In this document: positions 8,641-17,361 of the stretch, in pieces | Layout of the letters: each line of letters opens with the position of its first letter | How positions within the stretch are numbered: the stretch's first letter is position 1 | DNA from: Burkholderiaceae bacterium | GTDB taxonomy: Bacteria > Pseudomonadota > Gammaproteobacteria > Burkholderiales > Burkholderiaceae_E | Direction of reading: 5' to 3' | Length of the DNA: 64,000 nt | NCBI GenBank assembly: GCA_016710525.1 | Contig: JADJVQ010000142.1 | Span: forward strand, 1-64,000 | Position numbers and translations under genes: made by a program | The notes under the pieces: model-generated | Database searches by the model: none | What the model saw: the letters and a program-made list of their open reading frames with translations, nothing else | What the model was told of the DNA's origin: nothing

Positions 8641-9852
8641 TCAGGAGCGACGGTGCCTGCGGCCTTCTCGCACCGCCAGCAGGCAGGCGACCAGCTGCAG
8701 CACCGCGCCCACCCAGAGGGTGACCGCGGTGCGCGGATCGCTTGCCGGCAGGTGCGCAACCTGGGCGAACAGTGCGGTGCCCATCAGCGGCGCAACCACC
8801 GACACGATGCCGTTGATCCCGTTGAGCGCGCCCATCGCGAGGCCCTGGCGCGCCGGATCGAAGGACGCCGAAATCAGGGTCTGCAGGCTGGGGCCCACCG
8901 CCATGCCCAGCAGATTGACGAGGATGATCGGATAGACCATCCAGCCCTGCGGAACCAGCGCGTACCCGATGTAGGCGAGCACCGTGCTGGCCAGCCCGGC
9001 GACGACCAGGCGCCGCTCGCCCATCCAGGCGATCAGCGGACCGAGCAGGACACCCTGCACCAGGGTCGCGGCCACGCCCACCGCAAACAGCGACAGGCCG
9101 GTTTCGCGCGGCCCCCAGCCAAATCGCAGGCCGGTCGTCAGCACCCAGGTGGCATGCAGGATGAACTGCGACAGCACCATCAGCGCAAACACCCACAGCA
9201 GGCCGCCCACGCCGCGTGCCGCCCCGAGCGCGCGCAGGGCCGAGATCGGATTGGCCCGAGCCAGCGAGAACGGCATCCGGCGCTCCGCGGGCAGCGACTC
9301 GGGCAGCACGAAGCCGCCATACAGCGCGTTGACCAGCGCCAGCGCCGAGGCGGCCAGGAACGGCCAGCGCAGATCGATCGCACCGAGCACGCCGCCCAGC
9401 AGCGGGCCGACGATGAACCCCAGGCCGAAGGCCGCGCCCAGCAGCCCGAAGCCGCGGCCGCGTGCCTCGGGCGGCGTGATGTCGGCAATGTAGGCCGTGC
9501 TCACCGACGTCGTCGCCGCCGTGATGCCGCCCACCAGGCGGGCCGCCAGCAGGAGCGCCAGCGAATCGGCCAAGGCCATGACCAGAAAGTCGATGCCCAG
9601 CCCGGTGATCGACACGAGGAGCACCGGCCGGCGGCCCAGCCGGTCCGACAGCGCGCCCAGCACCGGCGAAAAAACGAACTGCATCAGGCCGTAGCTGGCA
9701 ACCAGCGCCCCGTACCAATACGACTGGTGCTGGGCATCGGCGGTGAACTGCCCGACCAGCGACGGCATGACCGGAATGATCAGCCCGACACCCAGGACAT
9801 CGAGGAACACACAGACGAGGACGAAGCCGACCGCCGGACTTCGAGGGTTCAT
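8641..9852 (-). CDS. MFS transporter, TetA-like drug/metabolite exporter
   Basis: 403 residues with about 12 hydrophobic spans and the MFS motif A between spans 2 and 3 (GALSDRLGRRP) plus a motif C-like GPLLGGVLG in span 5, the signature of the DHA1/TetA group of proton antiporters in the inner membrane. The start at 9852 (MNPRSPAVGF) is preferred because its ATG overlaps the stop of the DUF6285 gene as ATGA. It is the last gene of a three-gene minus-strand operon with a phosphotransferase and DUF6285; substrate unknown. Confidence 0.9.
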   Translation of the reverse strand: MNPRSPAVGFVLVCVFLDVLGVGLIIPVMPSLVGQFTADAQHQSYWYGALVASYGLMQFVFSPVLGALSDRLGRRPVLLVSITGLGIDFLVMALADSLALLLAARLVGGITAATTSVSTAYIADITPPEARGRGFGLLGAAFGLGFIVGPLLGGVLGAIDLRWPFLAASALALVNALYGGFVLPESLPAERRMPFSLARANPISALRALGAARGVGGLLWVFALMVLSQFILHATWVLTTGLRFGWGPRETGLSLFAVGVAATLVQGVLLGPLIAWMGERRLVVAGLASTVLAYIGYALVPQGWMVYPIILVNLLGMAVGPSLQTLISASFDPARQGLAMGALNGINGIVSVVAPLMGTALFAQVAHLPASDPRTAVTLWVGAVLQLVACLLAVREGRRHRRS

Positions 9853-10238
9853 CCGGGGCGGCTGGACTCGGCGCGATACGACGCGTAGCCGGGCTGATCG
9901 ACGGCCAGGCGCTCGAAGGTGGACTGCCACAGGTGCGCGAGCAGCGCCGGGTCGGAGGATTCGATCCGGCCCTCGGCGATCGCACGGGCCAGCGCTGCAT
10001 TGGCGGCGGGCAGATCGGGCGCCGGGGCATCGGTGGTCACGCCCAGCGCTGCCAGCCGGGCGAGCTCGGCGGCATCCTGACGCGGCGCCAGTTCGACCTG
10101 GCGGCGCACCACCTGGAGCACATTGGCCGCGACCCGCGCATGGAAGGCTGCGGCCGGCGGCAGCAGGGGCATCGCCACGTCGGTCAGGTAGCGCGCCACG
10201 AGCTCGAGCAGTTCATCGGGGGTGGGGGTGTTTTGCAT
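9849..10238 (-). CDS. DUF6285 domain protein
   Basis: 129 residues, mostly alpha-helical by composition, beginning MQNTPTPDELLELVARYL. The small protein matches the pattern of DUF6285 proteins, which are found directly downstream of acyl-CoA-dehydrogenase-linked phosphotransferases. Here too it follows the phosphotransferase by 13 bp and overlaps the MFS gene by ATGA. No catalytic motif is visible. By context it may be an accessory subunit of the phosphotransferase. Confidence 0.72.
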   Translation of the reverse strand: MQNTPTPDELLELVARYLTDVAMPLLPPAAAFHARVAANVLQVVRRQVELAPRQDAAELARLAALGVTTDAPAPDLPAANAALARAIAEGRIESSDPALLAHLWQSTFERLAVDQPGYASYRAESSRPG

Positions 10239-10251
10239 GGTCGGCGGCAGC

Positions 10252-11214
10252 TCAGCGCGGCGCCAGCAGGCGCAGCAGGTCGATGTCGGTTTCGGACACC
10301 CGCCGCCCGATCATCGCACGTTCGACCGCACGCCCCGGGTCGGTCTGCCTGAATTGCGGATACGAACTGGCCAGGTCCAGGCACATCACGCCCCAGCGCA
10401 AGGTGCCGATCACCTCCCAGAAGTGCACGCGCTGCGGATCGACCGCGCGGCCCGCCCGCTGCGCATACGCCGCGAACAGGGCTTCGCGAGTGCCGAAGCC
10501 GCCCACCGGCTTGTCGATCTGCCCGAAGCGCCAGGCAGCCACGCAGATCCAGCCCAGGTCTTCCATCGGGTCGCCCAGATGGGCGAGTTCCCAGTCGAGC
10601 ACGGCACGGATGCCATCCGGACCGATGATCAGATTGCCGTGGCGATAGTCGCCGTGCACCAGTGTCAGGTCCGCGGCAGCCGGGCAATGCTCGCGCAGCC
10701 ACCGGAAGGCCAGCTCGAACACCGGCAGCGCCGCGCCGGTTCTGAGATAGCGGCGATGCAGCAGCTCGAGGTCCTGGGCGGGCGTGCGGCGCATCAGCGG
10801 CACGCCCTCGGTCGGCACACTGTGCACCAGGGCCGAAATGCCGCCGGCCTGCGCGGCCAGGTGCGGCCGGATCGCATCGAACGGCGCATCGCGCAAGATG
10901 CGCCGGCCCAGCGTCTCGCCCTCGATCCGGCGCATCAGGAATCCATGCCCGATGCCGTCATCGGGCTGCGCCACCGCGAGCACCTCCGGCACGGGCACAC
11001 CGGCCCGCCCTGCCCGCTGGATCAGCTCGGCCTCGATCTCCAGCCCGATGGCGGAGTCGCTCAGCCGGGACTCCGGCGGCATGCGGCGCAGGATGACGGG
11101 CATCGAGCCGGCAGGTCCACGCGCCTCGAAGGCCCATGTCTGCTGGCTGGCCCCCCCGGAGAGCCGGGTAAGCGACTCGACCGTCTCGTATCCGGGCAGC
11201 CGCCGGGCGACCAT
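10252..11214 (-). CDS. Phosphotransferase family protein (aminoglycoside/choline kinase fold)
   Basis: 320 residues of the APH-like kinase fold: a glycine-rich LSGGASQ near residue 19, a catalytic loop HGDYRHGN around 195-202 and the metal-binding DWELAHLGDP around 215. Homologues occur with acyl-CoA dehydrogenases (ACAD10/11-like) and are thought to phosphorylate 4-hydroxyacyl substrates; the true substrate here is unknown. The ATG at 11214 is the only good start, though the frame stays open upstream with low-complexity Ala/Pro sequence. First gene of the phosphotransferase-DUF6285-MFS operon, 86 bp downstream of fba. Confidence 0.87.
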   Translation of the reverse strand: MVARRLPGYETVESLTRLSGGASQQTWAFEARGPAGSMPVILRRMPPESRLSDSAIGLEIEAELIQRAGRAGVPVPEVLAVAQPDDGIGHGFLMRRIEGETLGRRILRDAPFDAIRPHLAAQAGGISALVHSVPTEGVPLMRRTPAQDLELLHRRYLRTGAALPVFELAFRWLREHCPAAADLTLVHGDYRHGNLIIGPDGIRAVLDWELAHLGDPMEDLGWICVAAWRFGQIDKPVGGFGTREALFAAYAQRAGRAVDPQRVHFWEVIGTLRWGVMCLDLASSYPQFRQTDPGRAVERAMIGRRVSETDIDLLRLLAPR

Positions 11215-11300
11215 CGCCTGCAGCGCCAGGGCAAGTTCGGCCGTGGCCGACCCCGCGCCGGGCTGCGGCGCCTGCGGCCCGGGATTCGAGGGAGTCGCGC

Positions 11301-12365
11301 TCAGTTGACCACCTGGGCGAGTTCGCCCGCTCGGTAGCGGTTCACCATCACCGACAGCGCGACTGCCTGGATCTTGCTGCCCTGGCCGGCACAGCCGAAC
11401 TGCTGGTAACGCTGCAGGCAGATCTGCCTGGCGGCCTCGCGGGCCGGTTTCAGGTAGTCGCGCGGATCGAACTTGTCGGGATTCTGCGCCATGTACTTGC
11501 GGATCGCGGCGGTCATGGCCAACCGGATGTCGGTGTCGATGTTGATCTTGCGCACGCCGTACTTGATCGCGTGCTGGATTTCCTCGACCGGCACGCCGTA
11601 GGTTTCTTTCATGTCGCCGCCGTACTGGCGGATCTCGGCCAGCAGATCCTGCGGCACCGACGAAGAGCCGTGCATCACGAGATGCGTGTTGGGCAGGCGC
11701 GCGTTGATTTCCTTGATGCGCGAAATCGCGAGGATGTCACCGGTGGGCTTGCGGGTGAACTTGTAGGCGCCGTGGCTGGTTCCGATGGCGATGGCCAGCG
11801 CGTCGACCTGGGTGTTCTTGACGAAATCGGCCGCCTGTTCGGGATCGGTGAGCAGCTGCTCGCGGGTCATGGTGCCATCGGCGCCGTGGCCGTCTTCCTT
11901 GTCGCCCTTCATGGTCTCGAGCGACCCCAGGCAGCCGAGTTCACCTTCGACGGTGACACCCAGCGCATGCGCCATGTCGACCACCTTGCGGGTGACCTCG
12001 ACGTTGTACTCGTAGCTGGCGATCGACTTGCCGTCCTCCTCCAGCGAGCCATCCATCATGACCGACGAGAACCCGAGGTCGATCGCGCCCTTGCAGATGC
12101 CCGGCGACTGGCCGTGGTCCTGGTGCATGACGATCGGCACCTTGGGATAGGACTCGACCGCCGCCTGGATCAGATGCTTGAGGAAGTGCTCGCCCGCGTA
12201 CTTCCGGGCACCGGCCGAGGCCTGCATGATCACCGGGGCATCGAGTTCGGCGGCGGCCGACATGATGGCCTGCACCTGCTCGAGGTTGTTGACGTTGAAC
12301 GCGGGGATCCCGTAGCCGTTTTCGGCGGCGTGATCGAGCAGCTGGCGCATGGAGACGAGAGGCAT
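11301..12365 (-). CDS. fba: Class II fructose-1,6-bisphosphate aldolase, Calvin-cycle subtype
   Basis: 354 residues. A zinc-dependent enzyme that interconverts fructose-1,6-bisphosphate and the two triose phosphates. Seen: the zinc/active-site segment VMHQDHGQS, a VEGELG segment, GTSHGAYKF and the C-terminal INIDTDIRLA that binds phosphate. The start at 12365 is supported by AGGAG seven to eight bases upstream and by the conserved PLVSMRQLLDHA beginning. It is the last gene of the carbon cluster, after pyk, which fits the gene order of Burkholderiales. Confidence 0.96.
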   Translation of the reverse strand: MPLVSMRQLLDHAAENGYGIPAFNVNNLEQVQAIMSAAAELDAPVIMQASAGARKYAGEHFLKHLIQAAVESYPKVPIVMHQDHGQSPGICKGAIDLGFSSVMMDGSLEEDGKSIASYEYNVEVTRKVVDMAHALGVTVEGELGCLGSLETMKGDKEDGHGADGTMTREQLLTDPEQAADFVKNTQVDALAIAIGTSHGAYKFTRKPTGDILAISRIKEINARLPNTHLVMHGSSSVPQDLLAEIRQYGGDMKETYGVPVEEIQHAIKYGVRKINIDTDIRLAMTAAIRKYMAQNPDKFDPRDYLKPAREAARQICLQRYQQFGCAGQGSKIQAVALSVMVNRYRAGELAQVVN

Positions 12366-12517
12366 GGGAGTACTCCTGGATGTGGAAACTTGGCCCAGCC
12401 GGCGGGACGTGCCCCTGGGGGCGACTGCGCGGCGAACCGGCCGGCTCGGCGAAGCATCCGCCGCCAATTATGCCGCTTGCGGCCGGCCGGGGCTGTGAAA
12501 AATGCGGCAGCCGGGGA

Positions 12518-13945
12518 TCAGCCGTGTTCGCCGACGGTGACGATCTTCATCGTGTTGGTGCCGCCCGATTTGCCGATCGGCTCGCCGATCGTGATGATGA
12601 TGCGGTCGCCCTTGCTGACCAGGCCGGCGGCCACCAGGGTCTGCTCGGCTTCCAGCAGCAGTGCCTCGCGCTCCACCGACTTGTACTGCAGCAGCACCGG
12701 GTGCACTTCGCGATACAGCGTCATGCGGCGCCGGCTTCGCTCCTCCGGGGTCAGCGCATAGATCGGCACGCCGGAGTCCAGTCGAGACATCCAGAGCGCC
12801 GTCGAGCCCGACTGGGTCAGCGCCACGATGGCCTTGATCTGCATGTGATGCGCGACGAAGAGCGCGCTCATCGCGATCGACTGGTCGATGCGCGAGAAAG
12901 TGCGATTCAGGAATTCGCTGTCCAGCGGCACCGACTGGGACTTGTCGGCTTCGACGCAGATGCGCACCATCGATTCGATGGTCTCGACCGGATATTTGCC
13001 GGCGGCCGTCTCGGCCGAGAGCATCACCGCATCGGTGCCATCGAGCACCGCGTTGGCCACGTCCGACACCTCCGCGCGAGTGGGCACCGGCGATTCGATC
13101 ATCGACTCCATCATCTGCGTGGCGGTGATCGCGAACTTGTTGTGCTCCTTGGCCAGGCGGATCATGCGCTTTTGCAGGGCGGGCACGGCGGCATCTCCGA
13201 CTTCGACCGCCAGATCGCCGCGGGCAACCATGATGCCGTCGCTGGCCTTCAGGATCTCCTCGAGATTGCCGATCGCCTCGAAGCGCTCGATCTTGGCGAT
13301 CATCAGCGCATGGCCGCCAGCGGCGCGCATCAGTTCGCGCGCCATGTACATGTCGGGCGCGTTCTTGGGAAACGACACCGCGATGAAGTCGGCCTCGAAG
13401 GCCACCGCGGTCTTGAGGTCGTCCATGTCCTTGGCGGTGAGCGCCGGAGCCGTCAGCCCGCCGCCCTGACGGTTGATGCCCTTGCGATTGGACAGCACAC
13501 CACCCTGCGTGACCGTGCACTCGATGGTGGTATTGCCCACCTTCTCGACCCGCATCAGCAGCCGGCCGTCGTTGAGCAGCAGGTTGTCGCCGACACGCAC
13601 GTCGTTGACGAGTTCCTTGTAGTCCAGGCCGACGCGCTGCTGGTCGCCGAGTTCGCACTCGATGTCGAAGATGAACCGGTCGCCGAGCGCCAGATCGATC
13701 TTGCCCTGCGCGAACTTGCCGATGCGGATCTTGGGCCCCTGCAGGTCGGCCAGGATGCCGATGTCGCGTCCGAGGCGGTGGGCGATCTCGCGCACCATCT
13801 TGACCGTGGCGGTGTGTTCGGCGGCACTGCCGTGCGAGAAATTCACCCGGACCACATTCGTGCCGGCGGCCAGCATTCGATCGAGGATTTCCGGGCTGGC
13901 CGAGGCGGGTCCCAGGGTGGCAACGATCTTGGTGGCGCGAATCAT
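12518..13945 (-). CDS. pyk: Pyruvate kinase
   Basis: 475 residues, typical length for a bacterial pyruvate kinase without the extra C-terminal PEP-utiliser-like domain. It makes pyruvate and ATP from phosphoenolpyruvate in the cytoplasm. Seen: TKIVATLGPAS at the start, NFSHGS, the substrate/metal segment MIAKIERFEAIGNLEEIL, MVARGDLAVEVG, and TATQMMESMI, with an allosteric C-terminal domain from about 350. It lies 33 bp downstream of pgk and 152 bp upstream of fba on the same strand. Confidence 0.97.
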   Translation of the reverse strand: MIRATKIVATLGPASASPEILDRMLAAGTNVVRVNFSHGSAAEHTATVKMVREIAHRLGRDIGILADLQGPKIRIGKFAQGKIDLALGDRFIFDIECELGDQQRVGLDYKELVNDVRVGDNLLLNDGRLLMRVEKVGNTTIECTVTQGGVLSNRKGINRQGGGLTAPALTAKDMDDLKTAVAFEADFIAVSFPKNAPDMYMARELMRAAGGHALMIAKIERFEAIGNLEEILKASDGIMVARGDLAVEVGDAAVPALQKRMIRLAKEHNKFAITATQMMESMIESPVPTRAEVSDVANAVLDGTDAVMLSAETAAGKYPVETIESMVRICVEADKSQSVPLDSEFLNRTFSRIDQSIAMSALFVAHHMQIKAIVALTQSGSTALWMSRLDSGVPIYALTPEERSRRRMTLYREVHPVLLQYKSVEREALLLEAEQTLVAAGLVSKGDRIIITIGEPIGKSGGTNTMKIVTVGEHG

Positions 13946-13978
13946 GGGGGCGGTTTCCTGGGACGGTCGGTGGAGGGG

Positions 13979-15157
13979 TCAGGCACGCGCCTGGAGCGCG
14001 GCAACTGCCGGCAGGGTGCGGCCCTCGAGAAACTCGAGGAACGCGCCGCCGCCGGTCGAAATGTAATCGACCTTGTCGGTGATGCCGTACTTGGCAATCG
14101 CGGCCAGCGTGTCGCCGCCGCCGGCGATGGAGAATCCGGCGGAATCGGCGATGGCCTGTGCCAGCACCCGCGTGCCGCCCGAGAATGCCTCGAACTCGAA
14201 CACCCCGACCGGCCCGTTCCAGACAATGGTGCCCGCCTTGGCCACCAGCCCGGCAAACTGCGCCGCGCTATCCGGCCCGATGTCGAGAATCATGTCGGCC
14301 GCCCCGACCTGGGCAACCGGCACCGTGCGCGCAGCCGCGCTCGCCGAGAACTCGGTGGCCACGACCACATCGGTGGGCAGGGGCACGCTGGCCCCGCGGG
14401 CGGCCATCATGTCGATGATGGCGCGCGCCTCGCCGACCAGGTCGGGTTCGGCCAGCGACTTGCCGATCGGCATTCCGGCTGCCAGCAGAAACGTGTTGGC
14501 GATTCCTCCGCCGACGATCAGCTGGTCGACCCGCTCGGCCAGCGTCTTCAGGATCGACAGCTTGGTCGAGACTTTGGAGCCGGCGACGATGGCCATCAGC
14601 GGCCGGCGCGGCTGCAGCAGCGCCCGACCCAGCGCATCGAGCTCGGCCGCCATCAGCGGGCCGGCACAGGCGATCGGCGCGACCGCCGCGATGCCGTGCG
14701 TGGTGGCCTCGGCCCGATGGGCCGTGCCGAACGCGTCGTTGACATAGATGTCGCACAAGGCGGCCATGCGCCGCGACAGGGCTTCGTCGTTCTTTTTCTC
14801 GCCCTTGTTGCAGCGGCAGTTCTCGAGCAGCACCACCTGCCCTGGCGCCACGCTGAAGCCGCCATCGACCCAGTTCGCCACCAGCGGCACCTCCACACCC
14901 AGCAGGTCCGACAGCCGCCGCGCCACCGGCGCCAGCGAATCTTCGGGGCGCACCGTGCCTTCCGTGGGGCGCCCCAGGTGCGAGGTGACCATGACCGCGG
15001 CGCCCGCTTGCATCGCATGGCGGATGGCCGGCAGCGACGCCCGGATGCGGGTGTCGTCGGTGATGGCCAGGGAGTCGTCCTGCGGCACATTGAGGTCGGC
15101 ACGGATGAAGACGCGCTTGCCGCGCAGCTCGAGATCGTAGAGTCGTTTGAATTTCAT
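13979..15157 (-). CDS. pgk: Phosphoglycerate kinase
   Basis: 392 residues; transfers phosphate between 1,3-bisphosphoglycerate and ADP. Seen: FIRADLNVPQ at the N-terminus, TSHLGRPTEG, the substrate-binding Arg/His residues and the nucleotide-domain VAGSKVSTK, with a C-terminal STGGGAFLE glycine-rich loop. The start at 15157 (MKFKRLYDL) is chosen by family alignment; there is no strong ribosome binding site directly before it, and the frame is open further upstream without conservation. Upstream lies the opposite-strand receiver-Hpt gene, so pgk probably has its own promoter. Confidence 0.96.
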   Translation of the reverse strand: MKFKRLYDLELRGKRVFIRADLNVPQDDSLAITDDTRIRASLPAIRHAMQAGAAVMVTSHLGRPTEGTVRPEDSLAPVARRLSDLLGVEVPLVANWVDGGFSVAPGQVVLLENCRCNKGEKKNDEALSRRMAALCDIYVNDAFGTAHRAEATTHGIAAVAPIACAGPLMAAELDALGRALLQPRRPLMAIVAGSKVSTKLSILKTLAERVDQLIVGGGIANTFLLAAGMPIGKSLAEPDLVGEARAIIDMMAARGASVPLPTDVVVATEFSASAAARTVPVAQVGAADMILDIGPDSAAQFAGLVAKAGTIVWNGPVGVFEFEAFSGGTRVLAQAIADSAGFSIAGGGDTLAAIAKYGITDKVDYISTGGGAFLEFLEGRTLPAVAALQARA

Positions 15158-15387
15158 CGCAGACGGGCAGCCGCAAAAGGAGGTGGAAGGAACGACCATC
15201 GGGAATTTCCATTGTAGCGGCGACAGCTCGAGCGCAGCGCGCCGCGCCAGCCGCCCCGTGGTGCCTGGCAGGTGACGAAATGCCACCCGGCACACCCCGG
15301 TTGCCAGGACAATGTCCGTTGGCCGCGGGCTGATCGGCCGATGGAAGCACCCGTCGCGGGCCCGAGCCAGATTGGCCGACCCCATCC

Positions 15388-16206
15388 ATGCCCACCCCTC
15401 GCTCAAGCCCTCTGCGGAATGCCCCGGCCGGTTCGGTCAGTCTTCAGATACTGCTCGCCGACAGCCATCCGGTCCAGCGCCTGGTGGCGACCCGCCTGCT
15501 CGAGAAACTGGGCCATCGCGTCACTCTGGTGGCCAATGGGCGGCAGGTCCTTCAGGCCCTGGACGACGGTCTTCCGGACCTGGTGATGCTGGCCCTGCAG
15601 ATGCCCGTGCTGGACGGTCTTGCCACCACGCGTGCGGTGCGCGAACGCGAGGCCCGATCGAGCACCCGCAAGGCAGGATCGCCCAACCTGCGGCTGCCGG
15701 TTGTCGCCATGACGGCACTGGCCAGCCCCGCCGAACGCGAATCGGCACTGGCTGCCGGCGCCGATGCCTGCCTGGATCAGCCGATCGACAGCGCGCGGCT
15801 GGGCCGGCTGCTGGAACTCGTCTGCGCGTTGCCGCAAGGCAGAAACGCGCACAACGGGCCCGAGGGAGCGCGCGATTTCGATGCCAGCCGCCTGCTCGAA
15901 CAGGTCGACACCGACTGGGACCTGATCGAACGGATTGCCGCCCTGTTCAAGACCAGCTCATCGCGCCATCTTCACAATCTCGTGCAGGCCCTGGAGCGCG
16001 GGGAACTGGAGGAGGCCGAATTCGCCGCGCACGGTTTGCGAGGCACACTGGCGATGCTGGGCGCCAGTCAGGCAAGCGATCTGGCCCAGCAGATCGAAAA
16101 CGCCACCGCGCGCCAGGATGCGGCGGCTGCCAACGCCTTGCTGCCGATATTCGAGCAGGCGGTCGGGCATGTCTCGCGGGTGATGGACAGCGCCACGATG
16201 CGCTAG
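15388..16206 (+). CDS. Degenerate receiver domain fused to an Hpt domain
   Basis: 272 residues: a receiver-like domain (about 18-150) joined to an Hpt domain (about 160-270). Compared with intact receivers in this same window, the phospho-acceptor Asp is Ala69 (DLVMLALQMP in place of DLVLMDLQMP), the acidic pair near residue 24 is reduced to D-S, and the conserved Lys is Gln131 (CLDQPID); only the Thr of AMTA is kept. The Hpt phosphorylation site survives as AHGLRG (His215). So the receiver should not take a phosphate, while the Hpt still could. It may act as a docking module or phosphate sink for the hybrid kinases seen elsewhere. It sits alone, opposite in strand, between pgk and gap. Confidence 0.85.
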   Translation: MPTPRSSPLRNAPAGSVSLQILLADSHPVQRLVATRLLEKLGHRVTLVANGRQVLQALDDGLPDLVMLALQMPVLDGLATTRAVREREARSSTRKAGSPNLRLPVVAMTALASPAERESALAAGADACLDQPIDSARLGRLLELVCALPQGRNAHNGPEGARDFDASRLLEQVDTDWDLIERIAALFKTSSSRHLHNLVQALERGELEEAEFAAHGLRGTLAMLGASQASDLAQQIENATARQDAAAANALLPIFEQAVGHVSRVMDSATMR

Positions 16207-16229
16207 CGGCGCCTGTCTGCCGGCCCCTG

Positions 16230-16294
16230 CCAGTGCCGGGGCCGCGCCTGGCCGGCCGGTTTCGCACCGCCCGAACCCCGATCCCCGGCACTGG
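16230..16294. repeat. 12-bp perfect inverted repeat between convergent genes
   Basis: CCAGTGCCGGGG at 16230-16241 is exactly complementary to CCCCGGCACTGG at 16283-16294, with a 41-nt loop. It lies in the 108-bp gap where the receiver-Hpt gene and gap converge, so a bidirectional transcription-ending or mRNA 3'-stabilising structure is likely. No T-run follows, so it is not a classical intrinsic terminator. Confidence 0.55.
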
Positions 16295-16314
16295 AGGCCG
16301 GGGCTGCCGAGCGC

Positions 16315-17325
16315 CTATTTCGCGGCCATCAGCGCGACGGTGGTGTCGAGCATCCGGTTGCTGAAGCCCCACTCGTTGTCGTACCAGCTGCTGACTTTCA
16401 CCAGCCGGCCCGACACCTTGGTGAGCGTGGCATCGAAATTGGACGAGGCGGGATTGTGATTGAAGTCGACCGAAACCAGCGGCGCCGTGTTGTAGGCCAG
16501 CACACCGGCCAGCGCGCCCTCGGCGGCTTCCTTGAGAATGGCGTTGACTTCGTCGACCGTGGTGTCGCGCGCGGCGATGAACGACAGATCGACCAGCGAC
16601 ACATTGATCGTGGGCACCCGAATGGCATAACCGTCCAGCCGACCGTTGAGCTCCGGCAGCACCAGGCCCACCGCCGAGGCCGCACCCGTCTTGGTGGGGA
16701 TCATCGACATCGTGGCCGAACGGGCCCGGCGCAGATCTTCATGGTAGACGTCGGTGAGCACCTGGTCGTTGGTGTAGGCGTGCACCGTGGTCATCAGGCC
16801 GTTGACCAGTCCGATCTTGTCGTTCAGGGGCTTGACCAGCGGCGCCAGACAATTGGTGGTGCACGACGCATTGGAGATGACGGTGTCGGTGGCCTTGAGC
16901 ACGCCGTGGTTCACGCCATACACGACCGTCGCATCGACATCCTTGCCGCCGGGCGCCGAGATGATCACCTTCTTGGCGCCGCCCTTGATGTGCGCGCCGG
17001 CTTTTTCCTTGGTGGTGAAGAAGCCGGTGCACTCGAGCACCACGTCGACCCCGAGCGCCCCCCAGGGCAGTTCGGCGGGATTGCGATTGGCCAGCACCTT
17101 GATGCGGTCGCCGTTGACGACGATGCTGTCGCCATCGACCTTGACGGTGCCCGGAAACCGGCCGTGGGCCGTGTCGTACTGGGTGAGGTGGGCATTGGTG
17201 TTGGCGTCGCCCAGGTCGTTGATGGCGACGATCTCGATGTCGTGCTGCTTGCCGCTTTCATAGTGGGCACGCAGGATGTTGCGGCCGATTCGGCCGTACC
17301 CGTTGATGGCGACGCGGATGGTCAT
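16315..17325 (-). CDS. gap: Glyceraldehyde-3-phosphate dehydrogenase, type I
   Basis: 336 residues; oxidises glyceraldehyde-3-phosphate to 1,3-bisphosphoglycerate with NAD(P). Seen: the Rossmann motif INGYGRIGR at the N-terminus, the catalytic Cys155 in ASCTTNC, the general-base His in TTVHAYT near 182 and a C-terminal SWYDNEWGFSNRM. The Asp/Leu around residue 37-39 (INDLGD) suits NAD use. It follows tkt by 36 bp, so they are likely co-transcribed. Confidence 0.97.
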   Translation of the reverse strand: MTIRVAINGYGRIGRNILRAHYESGKQHDIEIVAINDLGDANTNAHLTQYDTAHGRFPGTVKVDGDSIVVNGDRIKVLANRNPAELPWGALGVDVVLECTGFFTTKEKAGAHIKGGAKKVIISAPGGKDVDATVVYGVNHGVLKATDTVISNASCTTNCLAPLVKPLNDKIGLVNGLMTTVHAYTNDQVLTDVYHEDLRRARSATMSMIPTKTGAASAVGLVLPELNGRLDGYAIRVPTINVSLVDLSFIAARDTTVDEVNAILKEAAEGALAGVLAYNTAPLVSVDFNHNPASSNFDATLTKVSGRLVKVSSWYDNEWGFSNRMLDTTVALMAAK

Positions 17326-17361
17326 GGACTTTCCTTCTGAGGATGTGAGAACCGTGACGCT

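Noticed and set aside
12380..15217. 945-residue open frame on the plus strand opposite fba, pyk and pgk
   Set aside because: It is antisense to three well-conserved enzymes and its translation is an Asp/His/Arg-rich shadow with no domain. High GC makes long false frames common.
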